In this document: positions 28,626 to 38,600 of the stretch, in pieces | Layout: the number at the start of each line of letters is the position of its first letter | Position numbering within the stretch: the stretch's first letter is position 1 | DNA from: Halalkalicoccus jeotgali B3 | GTDB lineage: Archaea; Halobacteriota; Halobacteria; Halobacteriales; Halalkalicoccaceae | Length of the DNA stretch: 64,000 bases | Direction of reading: 5' to 3' | Assembly: GCF_000196895.1 (NCBI RefSeq) | Contig: NC_014298.1 | Location: 186,001 to 250,000 of the forward strand | Made by a program: the position numbers and the translations under genes | Notes under the pieces: model-generated | What the model was told of the DNA's origin: nothing | Database searches by the model: none | The model's input: the letters and a program-made list of their open reading frames with translations, nothing else

Positions 28626-29231
28626 TTAGGCGCCACGTGGCTCGCCAGCAGGTGCCCTCCCTTCCCTACTAGCGCTCCGTCCGCCAAAAGCGATCTCGAT
28701 CATCGAGATACCAGTTGTAAGTAGATTGATTCCGAAGAGAAGACCAACAGCCCACACGATAGCAAAGGGCAACGTTACCCAGATAAGACCGGCAAGGACG
28801 ATTGAGATGGCGCCACTTCCAACCATCCACTGCCAGTTCGTCTCAGGACGGAGTTTGAGTCCACCATATACTTCGATTAGCCCATCAACAACGAAGAACG
28901 CGACTAACAATATAGTGAGAGTCGCTAATCCTGCTGCAGGGTTGCCGACGAGTGCGAGGCCAGCCAGTAGGTACACGACTGCTAAGACAGTCTGAGCCGT
29001 GCGTCCTTTCCACCCATGAACTGTAAACACGTGGGCGGCATGAACGACTGCACCAATGATCAAGAGTGCCCCCAGTGCGACGGTTGCAGATAAGCCGGCG
29101 ACGAGTGGAGAAAGAATCGCTAAGATACCGAGACCGACGATAATGATCCCCATCGCTAATAACAGTCGCCAGTGATCTTGCAGCGAGTGCATCGATTCTC
29201 GGGCTGATTCAGTCGTGGCTGTTTGGTTCAT
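28626..29231 (-). CDS. HdeD/DUF308 family membrane protein
   Basis: 201 residues with six transmembrane helices arranged as three hairpins, each containing the small-residue-rich DUF308 pattern (GIIIVGLGILAILSPLVAGLSA; LLAGLALVGNPAAGLATLTI; SIVLAGLIWVTLPFAIVWAV). HdeD in bacteria is linked to acid resistance; in haloarchaea the role is unknown. The soluble C-terminal tail is basic. ATG at 29231 (MNQTATTES). Confidence 0.88.
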   Translation of the reverse strand: MNQTATTESARESMHSLQDHWRLLLAMGIIIVGLGILAILSPLVAGLSATVALGALLIIGAVVHAAHVFTVHGWKGRTAQTVLAVVYLLAGLALVGNPAAGLATLTILLVAFFVVDGLIEVYGGLKLRPETNWQWMVGSGAISIVLAGLIWVTLPFAIVWAVGLLFGINLLTTGISMIEIAFGGRSASREGRAPAGEPRGA

Positions 29232-29523
29232 CTATGTACCTCACTCGAACGGTCTGTTCCCGACTACTATAAAAAGTGTTGGTCAATTTACAATAAGTCT
29301 GAAAGTCGCCTATACACGGGATATCGAAGGTGAGGGCCAAAGCAGCAGATAGAGCACCACCATCTAATGGCGATTCAAATATATATGAGAAAAATGCTTG
29401 GAAAATGTTATAATTCGGCTATAGAGGGCTGGAATCGGTACTCAAGAGAGAATCCGTATCGATGAGTGAAGCTCAATAAACTCAGACCCCGTCTTTCGAC
29501 CGATACAGTATCCCTTCACGTTC

Positions 29524-30426
29524 ATGAATAGTGTGACAGAGATGCCAACCAACCCCGTCCATATCGTCGATGTATTCGCACAGAAAAAGTACACCGGCAA
29601 TCAATTAGCAGTCGTTCACGAGGCGTCCAATCTCTCCACCGATGAGATGCTTGCGTTCACCCGCGAGACAAACTTCTCCGAAGCCACCTTCATCGAATCG
29701 GTCGACACAACTGTTGGTGAGTATGACGTCCGCATCTTCGATCCCACCGAGGAGATTCCGTTTGCTGGCCATCCGACATTGGGTACGGCGTTCGTGATTC
29801 GTGAGTATCTCACAGACGATCGGCCAGACCAACTCACACTCAACCTTGGCGTGGGCGAAATTCCCGTCTGGGTCGAAGCAGATGGCGATGACGAATTCTA
29901 CTGGATGAAGCAAATCCAGCCATCATTTGAGGACAAACTTACACCGGAATTGATCGCAGACATTCTTGGGCTCGATCAGGCCGATATCGACGATTCGTAT
30001 CCAATCAAACTCGTATCAACAGGACTTCCAACCGTTATCGTCCCATTGACCTCTCTTGATGCCGTTCAGCGAGCCGAGACGCAACTGGACCCATACTACA
30101 GTGATCTTATCGATCCTCTTGGTAACGTGAACCTCCTCGTGTTCGCTCCCGAGACGTACGACGATAACGACCTGAACGTCCGCGTCTTTGCCGACTGTGG
30201 GGGCGTTCCGGAAGATCCTGCAACAGGCTCCTCGAATGGGTGTCTCGCTGCCTATCTCGTTCAGGAAGACTATTTCGAGTCCGATGAGATCGAAGTGACG
30301 GTCGAACAAGGATACGAGATGAATCGTCCCTCACTGCTTCGGCTCCGAGCATCCCAATCAACAGATGGTATCGATGTCGAAGTTGGTGGACGCGTACTAC
30401 CGGTCTTGAGTGGGCAGCTTCGATAA
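29524..30426 (+). CDS. PhzF-family isomerase/epimerase-like protein
   Basis: 300 residues, two-lobe diaminopimelate-epimerase-like fold. Hallmarks: VDVFAQKKYTGNQLAVV at the N-terminus, ETNFSEATFIE (the catalytic Glu position), FAGHPTLGTAFVI, and ADCGGVPEDPATGSSNGCLAAYL near the C-terminus. The substrate is not known for most haloarchaeal members. Start at 29524 or, equally possible, the ATG at 29542 (MPTNPVHIVDVFA), which fits the family N-terminus better. Confidence 0.9.
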   Translation: MNSVTEMPTNPVHIVDVFAQKKYTGNQLAVVHEASNLSTDEMLAFTRETNFSEATFIESVDTTVGEYDVRIFDPTEEIPFAGHPTLGTAFVIREYLTDDRPDQLTLNLGVGEIPVWVEADGDDEFYWMKQIQPSFEDKLTPELIADILGLDQADIDDSYPIKLVSTGLPTVIVPLTSLDAVQRAETQLDPYYSDLIDPLGNVNLLVFAPETYDDNDLNVRVFADCGGVPEDPATGSSNGCLAAYLVQEDYFESDEIEVTVEQGYEMNRPSLLRLRASQSTDGIDVEVGGRVLPVLSGQLR

Positions 30427-30517
30427 CTCCACACGCCCTCCAGGGCGGTCTACTGACGCTTTCTTCATGCTCTCCTAGGCAGAAATCCTACAGTAGTACC
30501 CTCAGTAGACACAATTG

Positions 30518-30685
30518 ATGGCAGACCTCATCGTTCAGGCGGCGGTCAAAGAAACGCTCACTGACTACAATGTATCGTCGGATTTCTACGACGCACTCGA
30601 CGAGGAAGTTGAGGAGTTACTCGAGGATGCAGCCCAACGAGCGGCTGACAACGATCGGAAGACCGTTCAGGCTCGCGACCTCTAA
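30518..30685 (+). CDS. DUF1931-like histone-fold mini-protein
   Basis: 55 residues, MADLIVQAAVKETLTDYNVS then SDFYDALDEEVEELLEDAAQ and RAADNDRKTVQARDL. The sequence has the helix-strand-helix-strand layout of a single histone fold (AAVKE..., central long helix DALDEEVEELLEDAAQRA, and the TVQARDL loop). It is acidic, as usual for haloarchaeal members. It is only 92 bp after PhzF on the same strand. The DNA-binding function is not proven for this family. Confidence 0.8.
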   Translation: MADLIVQAAVKETLTDYNVSSDFYDALDEEVEELLEDAAQRAADNDRKTVQARDL

Positions 30686-30838
30686 GGTCGACGCCTCTCT
30701 AACAAAGTAGTGTAGTAGAACTCCCAACGTAGCTGCCGCTTTCGTAGACACCCTGCTGAAAACCGGCTCAAGCAGTACCCGACGCTTCGTACTAATGAGA
30801 ATTGTATACTAGGCGACGATGGACTCAGTTAGATAGTG

Positions 30839-30883
30839 CCTTGTGCAACATCATGACTCTCCAATACGGGACTGTTGCACAAG
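30839..30883. repeat. hairpin element copy c
   Basis: 45 bp: CCTTGTGCAACA, 22-nt loop TCATGACTCTCCAATACGGGAC, then TGTTGCACAAG; the outermost base of the right arm is changed. It lies between the mini-histone gene and the zinc-finger gene at 31054. The 30686-31053 gap holds nothing else recognisable. Confidence 0.9.
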
Positions 30884-31053
30884 ACTCAGTACTCCGTCTG
30901 TTCTGTTCGGCGGTATTGGCTGTTAGCGTAGCCAAACCGACCGCTGCACGGTCTAGTGGATTGCTATAGAGGACCAGCAGTTCCGATGCTCTACTGTCGC
31001 ATCTCACGTATATCGGCCGAATATTGATAACCACCCTATACAATAAGCGGAAT

Positions 31054-31194
31054 ATGCCTGAGTGCGACGAATGTGGCCAGCACGTAACGGCCGATTTCCA
31101 CCGCGTATTCGCCGATAACGATGGGACGCTCTATGGCTGTCCCGATTGTCTGAGTGCGACGGCGATCAAGAACGGAAAAGCAACGGGCCGCTGA
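31054..31194 (+). CDS. DUF7563-like zinc-finger mini-protein
   Basis: 46 residues, MPECDECGQHVTADFHRVFA then DNDGTLYGCPDCLSATAIK. Two Cys pairs (CDEC and CPDC) form one zinc finger, in the pattern of the common haloarchaeal DUF7563 family. A TATA-like CCTATACAAT lies about 20 nt before the ATG. The gene is bracketed by hairpins c and d. Confidence 0.75.
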   Translation: MPECDECGQHVTADFHRVFADNDGTLYGCPDCLSATAIKNGKATGR

Positions 31195-31301
31195 ACCGCT
31201 CCCTGGCTATAGTGGTACTGTAGTTAAACAGACAAGACTGCCAGCATGGAGTAAGAGCGACTTACGTAAGCAAAGATCGGTTAGTAGCAACGTCGAATAA
31301 C

Positions 31302-31398
31302 CCGGGTAGAGTACAGTAGTAGTGTGAGTAGTAGAAACGATTCCGTCGGTTCGACCTTTGGAAGTATATCAATTCAGGGTGTAATCAATTAGACAATG
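31302..31398. repeat. R repeat, copy 2 (precedes hairpin d)
   Basis: Shares CCCGGGTA, AGTAGTAG, GAGTAGTAGAAACG and GTCGGTTC blocks with the other two R copies, but lacks about 30 bp in the left half. The palindrome seen in copy 3 is decayed here (TATCAATTCAGGGTGTAATCA). Hairpin d follows directly. Confidence 0.7.
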
Positions 31399-31443
31399 CC
31401 TTGTGCACTATCGATCCCTTCTCAGCAGGGTGAGTTACACAAG
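31399..31443. repeat. hairpin element copy d
   Basis: 45 bp: CCTTGTGCACTA, loop TCGATCCCTTCTCAGCAGGG plus TG, then AGTTACACAAG. The inner arms have mutated independently. It follows R repeat copy 2. The 31444-31785 stretch after it shows no gene. Confidence 0.8.
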
Positions 31444-31785
31444 TTCCAGTCTCTGAAACACCTTCCCCACAGACGATATCCCTGCCTAATCATCGGTCCT
31501 CAGAGCCATGAGAGCCGATTTGATATCTGAAAAATATATTTCGAAATAAAAAGCTGTTCTCAAGTGGATTACGAGGCTAAGTAGAACACGATAGTTACTG
31601 TCAGCAAATTTCCGGATTTTGGATGGATTTTGGACTGGGTTCGGAAAACGCTCTTCTATTGATTGATGGTGGAATCACACGTTGTGGGCCCCTGGATGTA
31701 GAAACGACCTGTGGCGCACACGACATGCACAACAACAGCCGAATCGTGTGAATAATCAACAACAGAGACAGGACAGAACCAGAAT

Positions 31786-32592
31786 ATGACGGAACAATCA
31801 GAGACAAACGATGACGCAAAACAGATGCCGGACTTCCCACTCAACCGGAATCCCGAGAGAGAACTCGAACAGGCGCCTGCCGCCGAATCCGAGAGTGGAC
31901 AATCCCGCCGCGGATTTCTCGCTGCATCCGCAGCAGTTGGACTCGGTGCTGCAGGCATGACCGGATCAGTGAGCGCCCACGACGGCGACGGTGATGAGAG
32001 CAGTACGAACCATGATGACGACGACAATACCAAAATGAACGAGATCGAAGTCGACGCAGGCGCTGGATTCACCGTACAGGATATCGTTGACAACCCAGAC
32101 GGATTTTTCGTGGACGTCCACACCGAAGAGTTCGTTCCTGGTGCGATCCGGGGGCAAATACACGGCGAACCAGGAGATACGCAGTTCCTCGTGCAGGCCG
32201 ACGGTGATCAGGTCGTTGATGGTGACTCTGGCGAGGTTGGTATCGGCGATCCGGAGGGAAGTGGTCTCTATGAGCTAGAGCTGCAGCCCGAGGAGAACAT
32301 CATCTGCTTCGACATCGCTGTCGATGTGACGCCGCCATACCAGAGCCCTGCGAACACAGCAACCCACATCCACGAGGCGCCGGAAGGAGAGGCTGGACCG
32401 CCACGTGTCGTATTCCCGGATCCGACGCCGAATGATCCGGAGGTACAGCAGGTCCGAGAGAGCGTTGGCTGCCTGCCTGGTGAGTTCGCGACCATGACAG
32501 GTGTGATGATTCCTGTCGAGGACAATCCGCGAGTTGACGCCGATAACGTCGAAAAGAAAGAAGTGTACATGCCAAAAGACAAGGATTGTTAA
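31786..32592 (+). CDS. Tat-exported CHRD-domain protein
   Basis: 268 residues. After an acidic leader containing MPDFPLNRNPERE comes the Tat motif QSRRGFLAASAAVGLGAAG (residues about 40-60). The mature part carries CHRD-type sequence: GFFVDVHTEEFVPGAIRGQI, then YELELQPEENIICFDIAVDV and ATHIHEAPEGEAGPPRVVFP. The order is unusual, with the end of one CHRD unit followed by the start of another, as if tandem domains lost their outer halves. Secreted; function unknown. Confidence 0.8.
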   Translation: MTEQSETNDDAKQMPDFPLNRNPERELEQAPAAESESGQSRRGFLAASAAVGLGAAGMTGSVSAHDGDGDESSTNHDDDDNTKMNEIEVDAGAGFTVQDIVDNPDGFFVDVHTEEFVPGAIRGQIHGEPGDTQFLVQADGDQVVDGDSGEVGIGDPEGSGLYELELQPEENIICFDIAVDVTPPYQSPANTATHIHEAPEGEAGPPRVVFPDPTPNDPEVQQVRESVGCLPGEFATMTGVMIPVEDNPRVDADNVEKKEVYMPKDKDC

Positions 32593-32832
32593 CGAAGACG
32601 ACTGGTGTCTTCCCACGATCCCTTCAGCCGGCCCCAAACGGAGACACTACCGAAGGGGTCCCGCCCTGGGACTCACTCCGCTGACAATCATCACCCTCTC
32701 TACTTCCGGTCTTCGACCAATGGGAGAGGAGACGGGGCAACAGAGTGACGAAAAAGGACGAAATGGGGCTGTGAGCCCGATACACTGCACAGTTGATGAA
32801 CAGCTCGACGTAACCGAAGCTCGGAGAACACA

Positions 32833-33738
32833 ATGACTGACCACGACGACGCGAACGATAGGACGAACCGACAAACCGGCCGAATGCCCGATTACCCACT
32901 AAACAGGAGCTGGTCGGCTGGTCTGCACGTGAGTAACGAAGCAACTAAAGAGGAGACTGACGCTGCTCGTCACAGCTCTTCTCGGCGTGGGTTCTTAGCT
33001 GGAACCGCGGCTGTGGGACTCGGCGCCGCCGGACTTGCCTCACCGGCCGGCGCCGACAACCACGACGATAGCGAGAAGGACACTGGAAACTCCGAACTCG
33101 AGGACGGTGCACGCATCGTTCACCTCTCGCCGGATGCCCCTATCGTGGATGTGTACGTCGACGGGGAACTGTGGTTTGAGGATGTCGAGCCGTTCGCGAC
33201 CCAGACACCGTACCTCGAGTACGTGCCTGGAACGTACACGGTCCAGTTCACACCTGCCGGTGAGGGCCCCGAGGCGGCGGTCCTCGAACGTGAAGTCACC
33301 TTTGAGGAAGGACGCTATACGGTTGCCGCCGTTGGCGAGGCCTGTGCGGGAAGCGACGAACCACTACGGATCGTTCCCTTCGAAGACGATACGACCCCCA
33401 CGTCGTCGGGACACGCCCGTGTCCGGGGCATTCACGCGTCAGTCGACGCTCCATGTGTCGACTTCACCGTTCGAACCGGCGAAGAGACCGTCTTTGAGAA
33501 CCTTGGATTCGGAGAGGGGAATTACGGCGAAGTGGCCGCTGACGAAACGGTTCTTGAGATACGCGAGAGCGCGACCGGTGAGATCGTTGAGCGCTTCGAT
33601 ATCGGGTTCGAGGCGGGGGCAGTCTACACGGTGTTCGCCCTCGGATACGTTGATCCAACTACTGCACCCGAAAGCGCGGTCGAAAACGCCTCGTTTGCAC
33701 TTGGGATTACTGAGGACGCGATACCGGGTGAACGGTAA
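32833..33738 (+). CDS. Tat-exported DUF4397 protein
   Basis: 301 residues. The leader contains MPDYPLNRSWSAG, followed by the Tat motif SSRRGFLAGTAAVGLGAAG. Two DUF4397 beta-sandwich repeats follow: ARIVHLSPDAPIVDVYVDG near residue 95 and VRGIHASVDAPCVDFTVRTG near residue 198. This is an extracellular protein of unknown function. It is 240 bp after the CHRD gene on the same strand and shares its unusual leader, so the two are probably co-regulated or duplicated leaders. Confidence 0.85.
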   Translation: MTDHDDANDRTNRQTGRMPDYPLNRSWSAGLHVSNEATKEETDAARHSSSRRGFLAGTAAVGLGAAGLASPAGADNHDDSEKDTGNSELEDGARIVHLSPDAPIVDVYVDGELWFEDVEPFATQTPYLEYVPGTYTVQFTPAGEGPEAAVLEREVTFEEGRYTVAAVGEACAGSDEPLRIVPFEDDTTPTSSGHARVRGIHASVDAPCVDFTVRTGEETVFENLGFGEGNYGEVAADETVLEIRESATGEIVERFDIGFEAGAVYTVFALGYVDPTTAPESAVENASFALGITEDAIPGER

Positions 33739-33786
33739 GCCGATGACACGTGTTGCCTAGATTCCGGGAAGTTGAATGGTTCTTCT

Positions 33787-33995
33787 ATGAGCGATCAGAA
33801 TGAACCGCTATTATTACAGTGGCAAGTGGAGATAAAGAGAATAATGGAGGCCGTTCTCTGGTACGTGCTCACCGGAACTCGCGGGGGGCCGAACCGAGTC
33901 CGCCTCCTGCAGGCAATTGATGAACGGCCACGCAATGCCAATCAGTTCGCCGAGGATCTCGACCTCGATTACACGACGATCCGCCATCACCTCGA
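33787..33995 (+). pseudogene. ArsR-like HTH regulator, 3' part replaced
   Basis: Starts MSDQNEPLLLQWQVEIKRIM and continues through LTGTRGGPNRVRLLQAIDER and NANQFAEDLDLDYTTIRHHL, a standard winged-HTH core. At CTCGAGGTTC (about 33991-34000) the sequence switches to the inside of an acetyltransferase gene on the opposite strand. The remaining frame to 34494 is antisense noise. The regulator lost its wing and C-terminus. Confidence 0.75.
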
Positions 33996-34203
33996 GGTTC
34001 CCCATCACCAACCCAACGAGTTCTCCTCTGACAGAGGCGCCGTACCCTCGATATCCCGACGTTTCAAGGATTTGCGAGAGTCGTCTACGAGCTGTTTCGT
34101 CGGTCCAGTCATCATTCCACGGCGGTTCGTTAAACACAGCACGATACAACTGGACTCCCTCGTCCAAATTGTCACGCGGAAAGGACTCGACGGAGACAGT
34201 CAT
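33996..34203 (-). pseudogene. GNAT acetyltransferase, N-terminal fragment
   Basis: Minus strand from the ATG at 34203: MTVSVESFPRDNLDEGVQLY, then RAVFNEPPWNDDWTDETARR and YGASVRGELVGLVMGNLE. This is the start of a GNAT N-acetyltransferase. The acetyl-CoA loop and the rest are missing because the gene is fused tail-to-tail to the HTH fragment near 33995. Confidence 0.75.
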
Positions 34204-34350
34204 TACAGATCGTTCGAGCCTGGGCTAGATAATCATTCCCTGGGAAAGTGCCCAACAGACCTCTTTGCGGCACGATTGTCTCACTATTCACTGTCCCCGA
34301 TTAGGAGGATTTCAACAAAGCCAACTGCTGATACTGACTACGAAAGGGAC

Positions 34351-34547
34351 TCAGGCTTGTGCTCGCTCGATAGTCTCCTCGAGATGTGCTTCGCAGGTGT
34401 ACTCCGAGAGCACATCATCAGTCTGTACGTAGTAGTCAGCATCGTATTCGCCAACGTATTGGGTTCCAACTGCTGCAATTCGAGGATTCGATAGCGATCG
34501 CCTGTCAATGCCGCCTGCAATTCTTCATCGGTCGTCGGTTTTTGCAT
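34351..34547 (-). pseudogene. small haloarchaeal protein with one frameshift
   Basis: From the ATG at 34547 the frame reads MQKPTTDEELQAALTGDRYR. After a single-base loss near the codons for ILEL, the other frame gives AAVGTQYVGEYDADYYVQTD and then EYTCEAHLEETIERAQA ending at TGA 34351. The joined product is about 65 residues, acidic and plausible. Family unknown. Confidence 0.55.
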
Positions 34548-35669
34548 ACTGAAGTACTTGAAAACGGTGTGGTTCGATTCCGGCCTGTTACAGAGGATAA
34601 TATACGCTGATACAATCAATATTTCTCTTTTTAACCGTGTATGTAGTCAAGTACTCAAGTAACGTGATCAGCGATCGAGTATTACCGACAGGGACGTTCT
34701 ATCCGAGAAAGTATGGCACCTCCCAGTGCTCGACTACGTTAGGCCATTGAGTATGACCCTCGACAGGACCTCATACGCGTGTTTGAAAAGTCACGTCTTC
34801 GCAACTGGACGACCCGTGTGCAGCAGGACGAATTCTCGTAGTTCGAGTCCACTATCTATCCTTGATCTCGCATACAGCTTGCTTCTGACTCATTCCTCGA
34901 TATGAGGCTGAATTGTCCGCGGATCTATTGAGACAGATCATTTATTGCGTGACTCTGCGAGTCGCGATCTGCTTTGCAGTAGCTGTCTTAAGTCGGTTTT
35001 AGAAACTGGCATTCTACTACAGTTATTCAGCTCGCCAGCAAATAGGCAACAAGCGTCGTTTTCTCTCGACTACGCTAAGGATCGACAGCCAGTCCGGTGA
35101 TAGAAGTAGTGGATATAGACGAGGCGGTCACACTACACTACAGCGAGAACGCTGTCAAACAACCGGTGAGAGTGTCGAACTCTTCACAATCGAGAGTGCG
35201 ACGCATGTTGATCTCTACGATAGAATGAATCGGCTAGGGTATCCAGTCTCCTATCGAGCTTACCTATCATTAAAAATGATAATTAAGAATACTGTTCCAA
35301 GTCGCTCTCCGCGAGATGATTCACAAAATTGGCCGGCGAATCGACACCGAATTATCTTCCGGTAGCCGATACTTATTCGCGGAACTCCTGCAGTAAAGTC
35401 CCTCTACAAACAATCCCCGATTGCGTACATATTGTCAAACACCGAAAAGCCGAATATCCTAGACCGGCTCCAAAGCGCTACTGAAACGTGTTTTGGGCGG
35501 TATAAGAAATATATACTATACATTCTAATAGATAAATATTATGATATTACTGGAACAGTAGCGTCGATAGCCGCGGTTTAAAATCACAATAAAATAACAT
35601 ATCCACTAGGGCTCGTATTGTCCAGATAACAGTATCACAACTGCCACATGGATGTGACTGTCTCGTACC
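34548..35669. other. 1.1-kb gap without a recognisable gene
   Basis: I examined both strands and see only short frames with no motif. The right third (35500-35600) is very AT-rich (AAATATATACTATACATTC) and probably carries the promoter of the multicopper oxidase. No hairpin-family copy or IS end was found. Confidence 0.5.
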
Positions 35670-38600
35670 ATGAACGAGCAATCGTCACCTGGACACACCC
35701 AGGATCGAACGGACGAAGCACAGTCACTCGACCACCCAGCCACCACCCGACGCGAGTTCATGATCGGTGCCGGCGCCGCCGCCACCACGCTTAGTGGCGC
35801 GGCCGCGAACATGGATCTCGACGAAGTCGTTCCCGAAGAACCCGACAAGGGGGGCAAAGTCAGACACTTCGACGTGCACGCGATCAGCGTCGATATCGTC
35901 TACAACGCGTTCGGCCAGCACCAGCCAAACGGCGTGATCTACGTCCTCGAGGAGAATCTGAAGGCTGCGCGCCGGGCCTCGGGCTGTGCGCCCGGCGGCG
36001 ATGTCGACACGTCGGTGATCCAACCGCTTACGATCCGCGCCAATGAGGGCGACATCGTTGAGATCGACTTTCACAACCACCTTGACTGTCAGGCCTCGAT
36101 CCACCAGTACGGCCTCCCCTACGAGGTCAACGAGAGCGACGGCCTCGCGGTCGGGTACAACGAGGACACGACCGTCGCGCCCGACGATTCGATCACCTAC
36201 CGCTGGTACGCGAACCACCAGGGAACCCACTTCTTCGGCGACGGTGCCAGCCCTGCGATGATGAGCGATCCCGAGGAGGAGTTCGACGACAACAACCTCC
36301 AGTCGCGCGGGCTCTTCGGCGCGCTCGCCGTCGAGTCGCCTGGCGCCGAGTGGACCGACCCGAAGACCGGCGGGAAGCTGAAAAGCGGGACGAAAGCCGA
36401 CATCCACGAACCCGACGGCGTGAGCCACCGCGAGTTCTCCGTCTTCTATCACGACGCCATCGACGTCGTCAACGCCGACGGGAGCGACCCCGTCTGGCCC
36501 GGCACCGACAATCCCCAGAGCGTCCACGGGATCAACTACCGCGCGGCGACGACGAGCGCCAGACTCGAAACCGAAGAGGGCATCGAGGAAGAAGATACCT
36601 TCTACAGTTCGTGGGTCCACGGCGACCCCGGCGGGGGCGACCTCGTCTTTCCCTGCTATACGGGCGATCCCGTCAAGATGTGCGTCGTCGGTGCCCAACA
36701 CGAGGAGAACCACGTCCACCACCTGCACGGCCACCGTTGGAAGGGCGTTTCCGGTGAAACCGAATCGGACACCATTGACTCCCAGACGATCGGCCCGACC
36801 GCGACGTGGGAGGCTCGACTGACCGTCGCCCACGGGCCAGGTACTCTCAATCCCGACCTAGACTTCGAGGAGGCGTTCGCGGTCGGCGCGGGCGACGACG
36901 AACAGACCGGCGACTACCTGTTCCACTGCCACATGTTCCCCCACTACGGCGAGGGGATGAACGCGCTGATGCGCGTGCTCGACAAGGAACAAAAGGAGCT
37001 CCAGTTGCTGGAGAACAACGACCCGCCGCTCGACGCGAACTCCGAGATCGAGGGATTCCCGGACTTCATCCCCGGCGAGGACGGCGAACTCCCGCCCAAG
37101 CCGCCGGGATCTCAAGAGCGCGAAGCGGAACAACCCGACGAGGCCGAGGCGCTCGGTGAGATCGTCCCCGGTGCGCCGTACAATGATCCCTGTGACCCGG
37201 AGGGGATCGACCCCGAGGTGATCGGCGAGACCCGCGAGTACACCATCGTCGCGCTGCCAGCGAACGTCGTTTATAATGACGCCGGCGATCACGATCCCGA
37301 GGGGAAGGTCTACGTCCTCGAGGACGACGCCGAGGCGGTGCGCTCGGGGAAGATGAACCCCGAGCCGCTCGTGATCCGCGCGAACGTCGGTGATTGTGTC
37401 GAGGTCACGTTCAAAAACGAACTCGAGTCCGGTAAGTCGGTCCACCCCCACTTCGTCAGGTTCGATCCGCTCGGATCCGACTCGGCGAACGTCGGGTACA
37501 ACTACGATCAGGGGGCCGATCCCGAGGAGACGATGCACTACCGGTGGTTCGCCAACGAGGAGGGAACGATCTTCTTCCACGACCACATCACCGGGATCCC
37601 AGAATCGCAGAACGGCACGTTCGCGGGAATCATTGTCGAGCCTGAAGATTCAACGTGGCACGACCCCCACACGGGCGAGGAGATCGAGAGCGGAACCCAG
37701 GCGATCATCAACCCCGGCGACGAGGACGAGGATCCGTTCCGCGAGTTTGCGCTGCTCTATCACGACTTCGCCCCGCTGAAGAACTGCGACGGCGAGTTCA
37801 TCAACCAGCAGATGGAGCATAACCAGAACGCGGGTTCGGGCGCGATCAACTACCGCACCGCGCCGTACTTCCGGCGCAACAATGACGATCCCGCCTACCT
37901 TCACAGTTCGCGCCTGCACGGCGACCCGCCGACGCCCACGCTGGAGGCTTACACGGGCGATCCCGTCCGGATCCGATTGCTCCAGGGGCCCTACGAGGAG
38001 CAGCACAACCTCACGATCCACGGCATCCGGGGCCAGCAAGACGGCCTCCAGCGCGCGGAGACCACCTCGCAGATCATCGGCCCCTCGGAGGCGTTCTCCT
38101 TCGAACTCACGATGGAGGACACGCTGATCGACCCGCTGCACGAACAGCTGAACCCGGACGGGTTGCCGATCTGGGACCACGTCTATGGCTCCGAGCCCGT
38201 TCAGGACCTCTGGGAGGGGCTATGGGGGATCTTCCGGCTGTTTGGCGCCGAGGTTGAACACCTCCAGTCGCTGCCCGACCGCGACGCGCCCAGTGGAACG
38301 ATCAGCACCGAGGAACTCCGCGAGATGGGCCACCCCGCCCCGTTCAGCGACTTCGATTGGACGAAGGTCGGTCACAAGGCGAAGTTACTGTACGGCGAGG
38401 ACGACGACCGGCGGTTCGTCCCCGACAAGGATGAGCGTCAGAACGACAACGTCGGGAAGCGCCCGCCGGAAGCGAAAGACCCCGGCGATCCCTGCCCCGA
38501 GGGGACGCCAACCAGAACGTACAACGTCACCGCGATCCAGACCGAGATCGAGTACAACGACTACGGCGATCACGACCCCTACGGGATCGTCTACGTGCTC

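Noticed and set aside
35724-38180. Long antisense ORFs (369, 242 and 176 residues) opposite the multicopper oxidase
   Set aside because: They are shadows of a GC-rich gene; composition is Val/Arg-rich without motifs.
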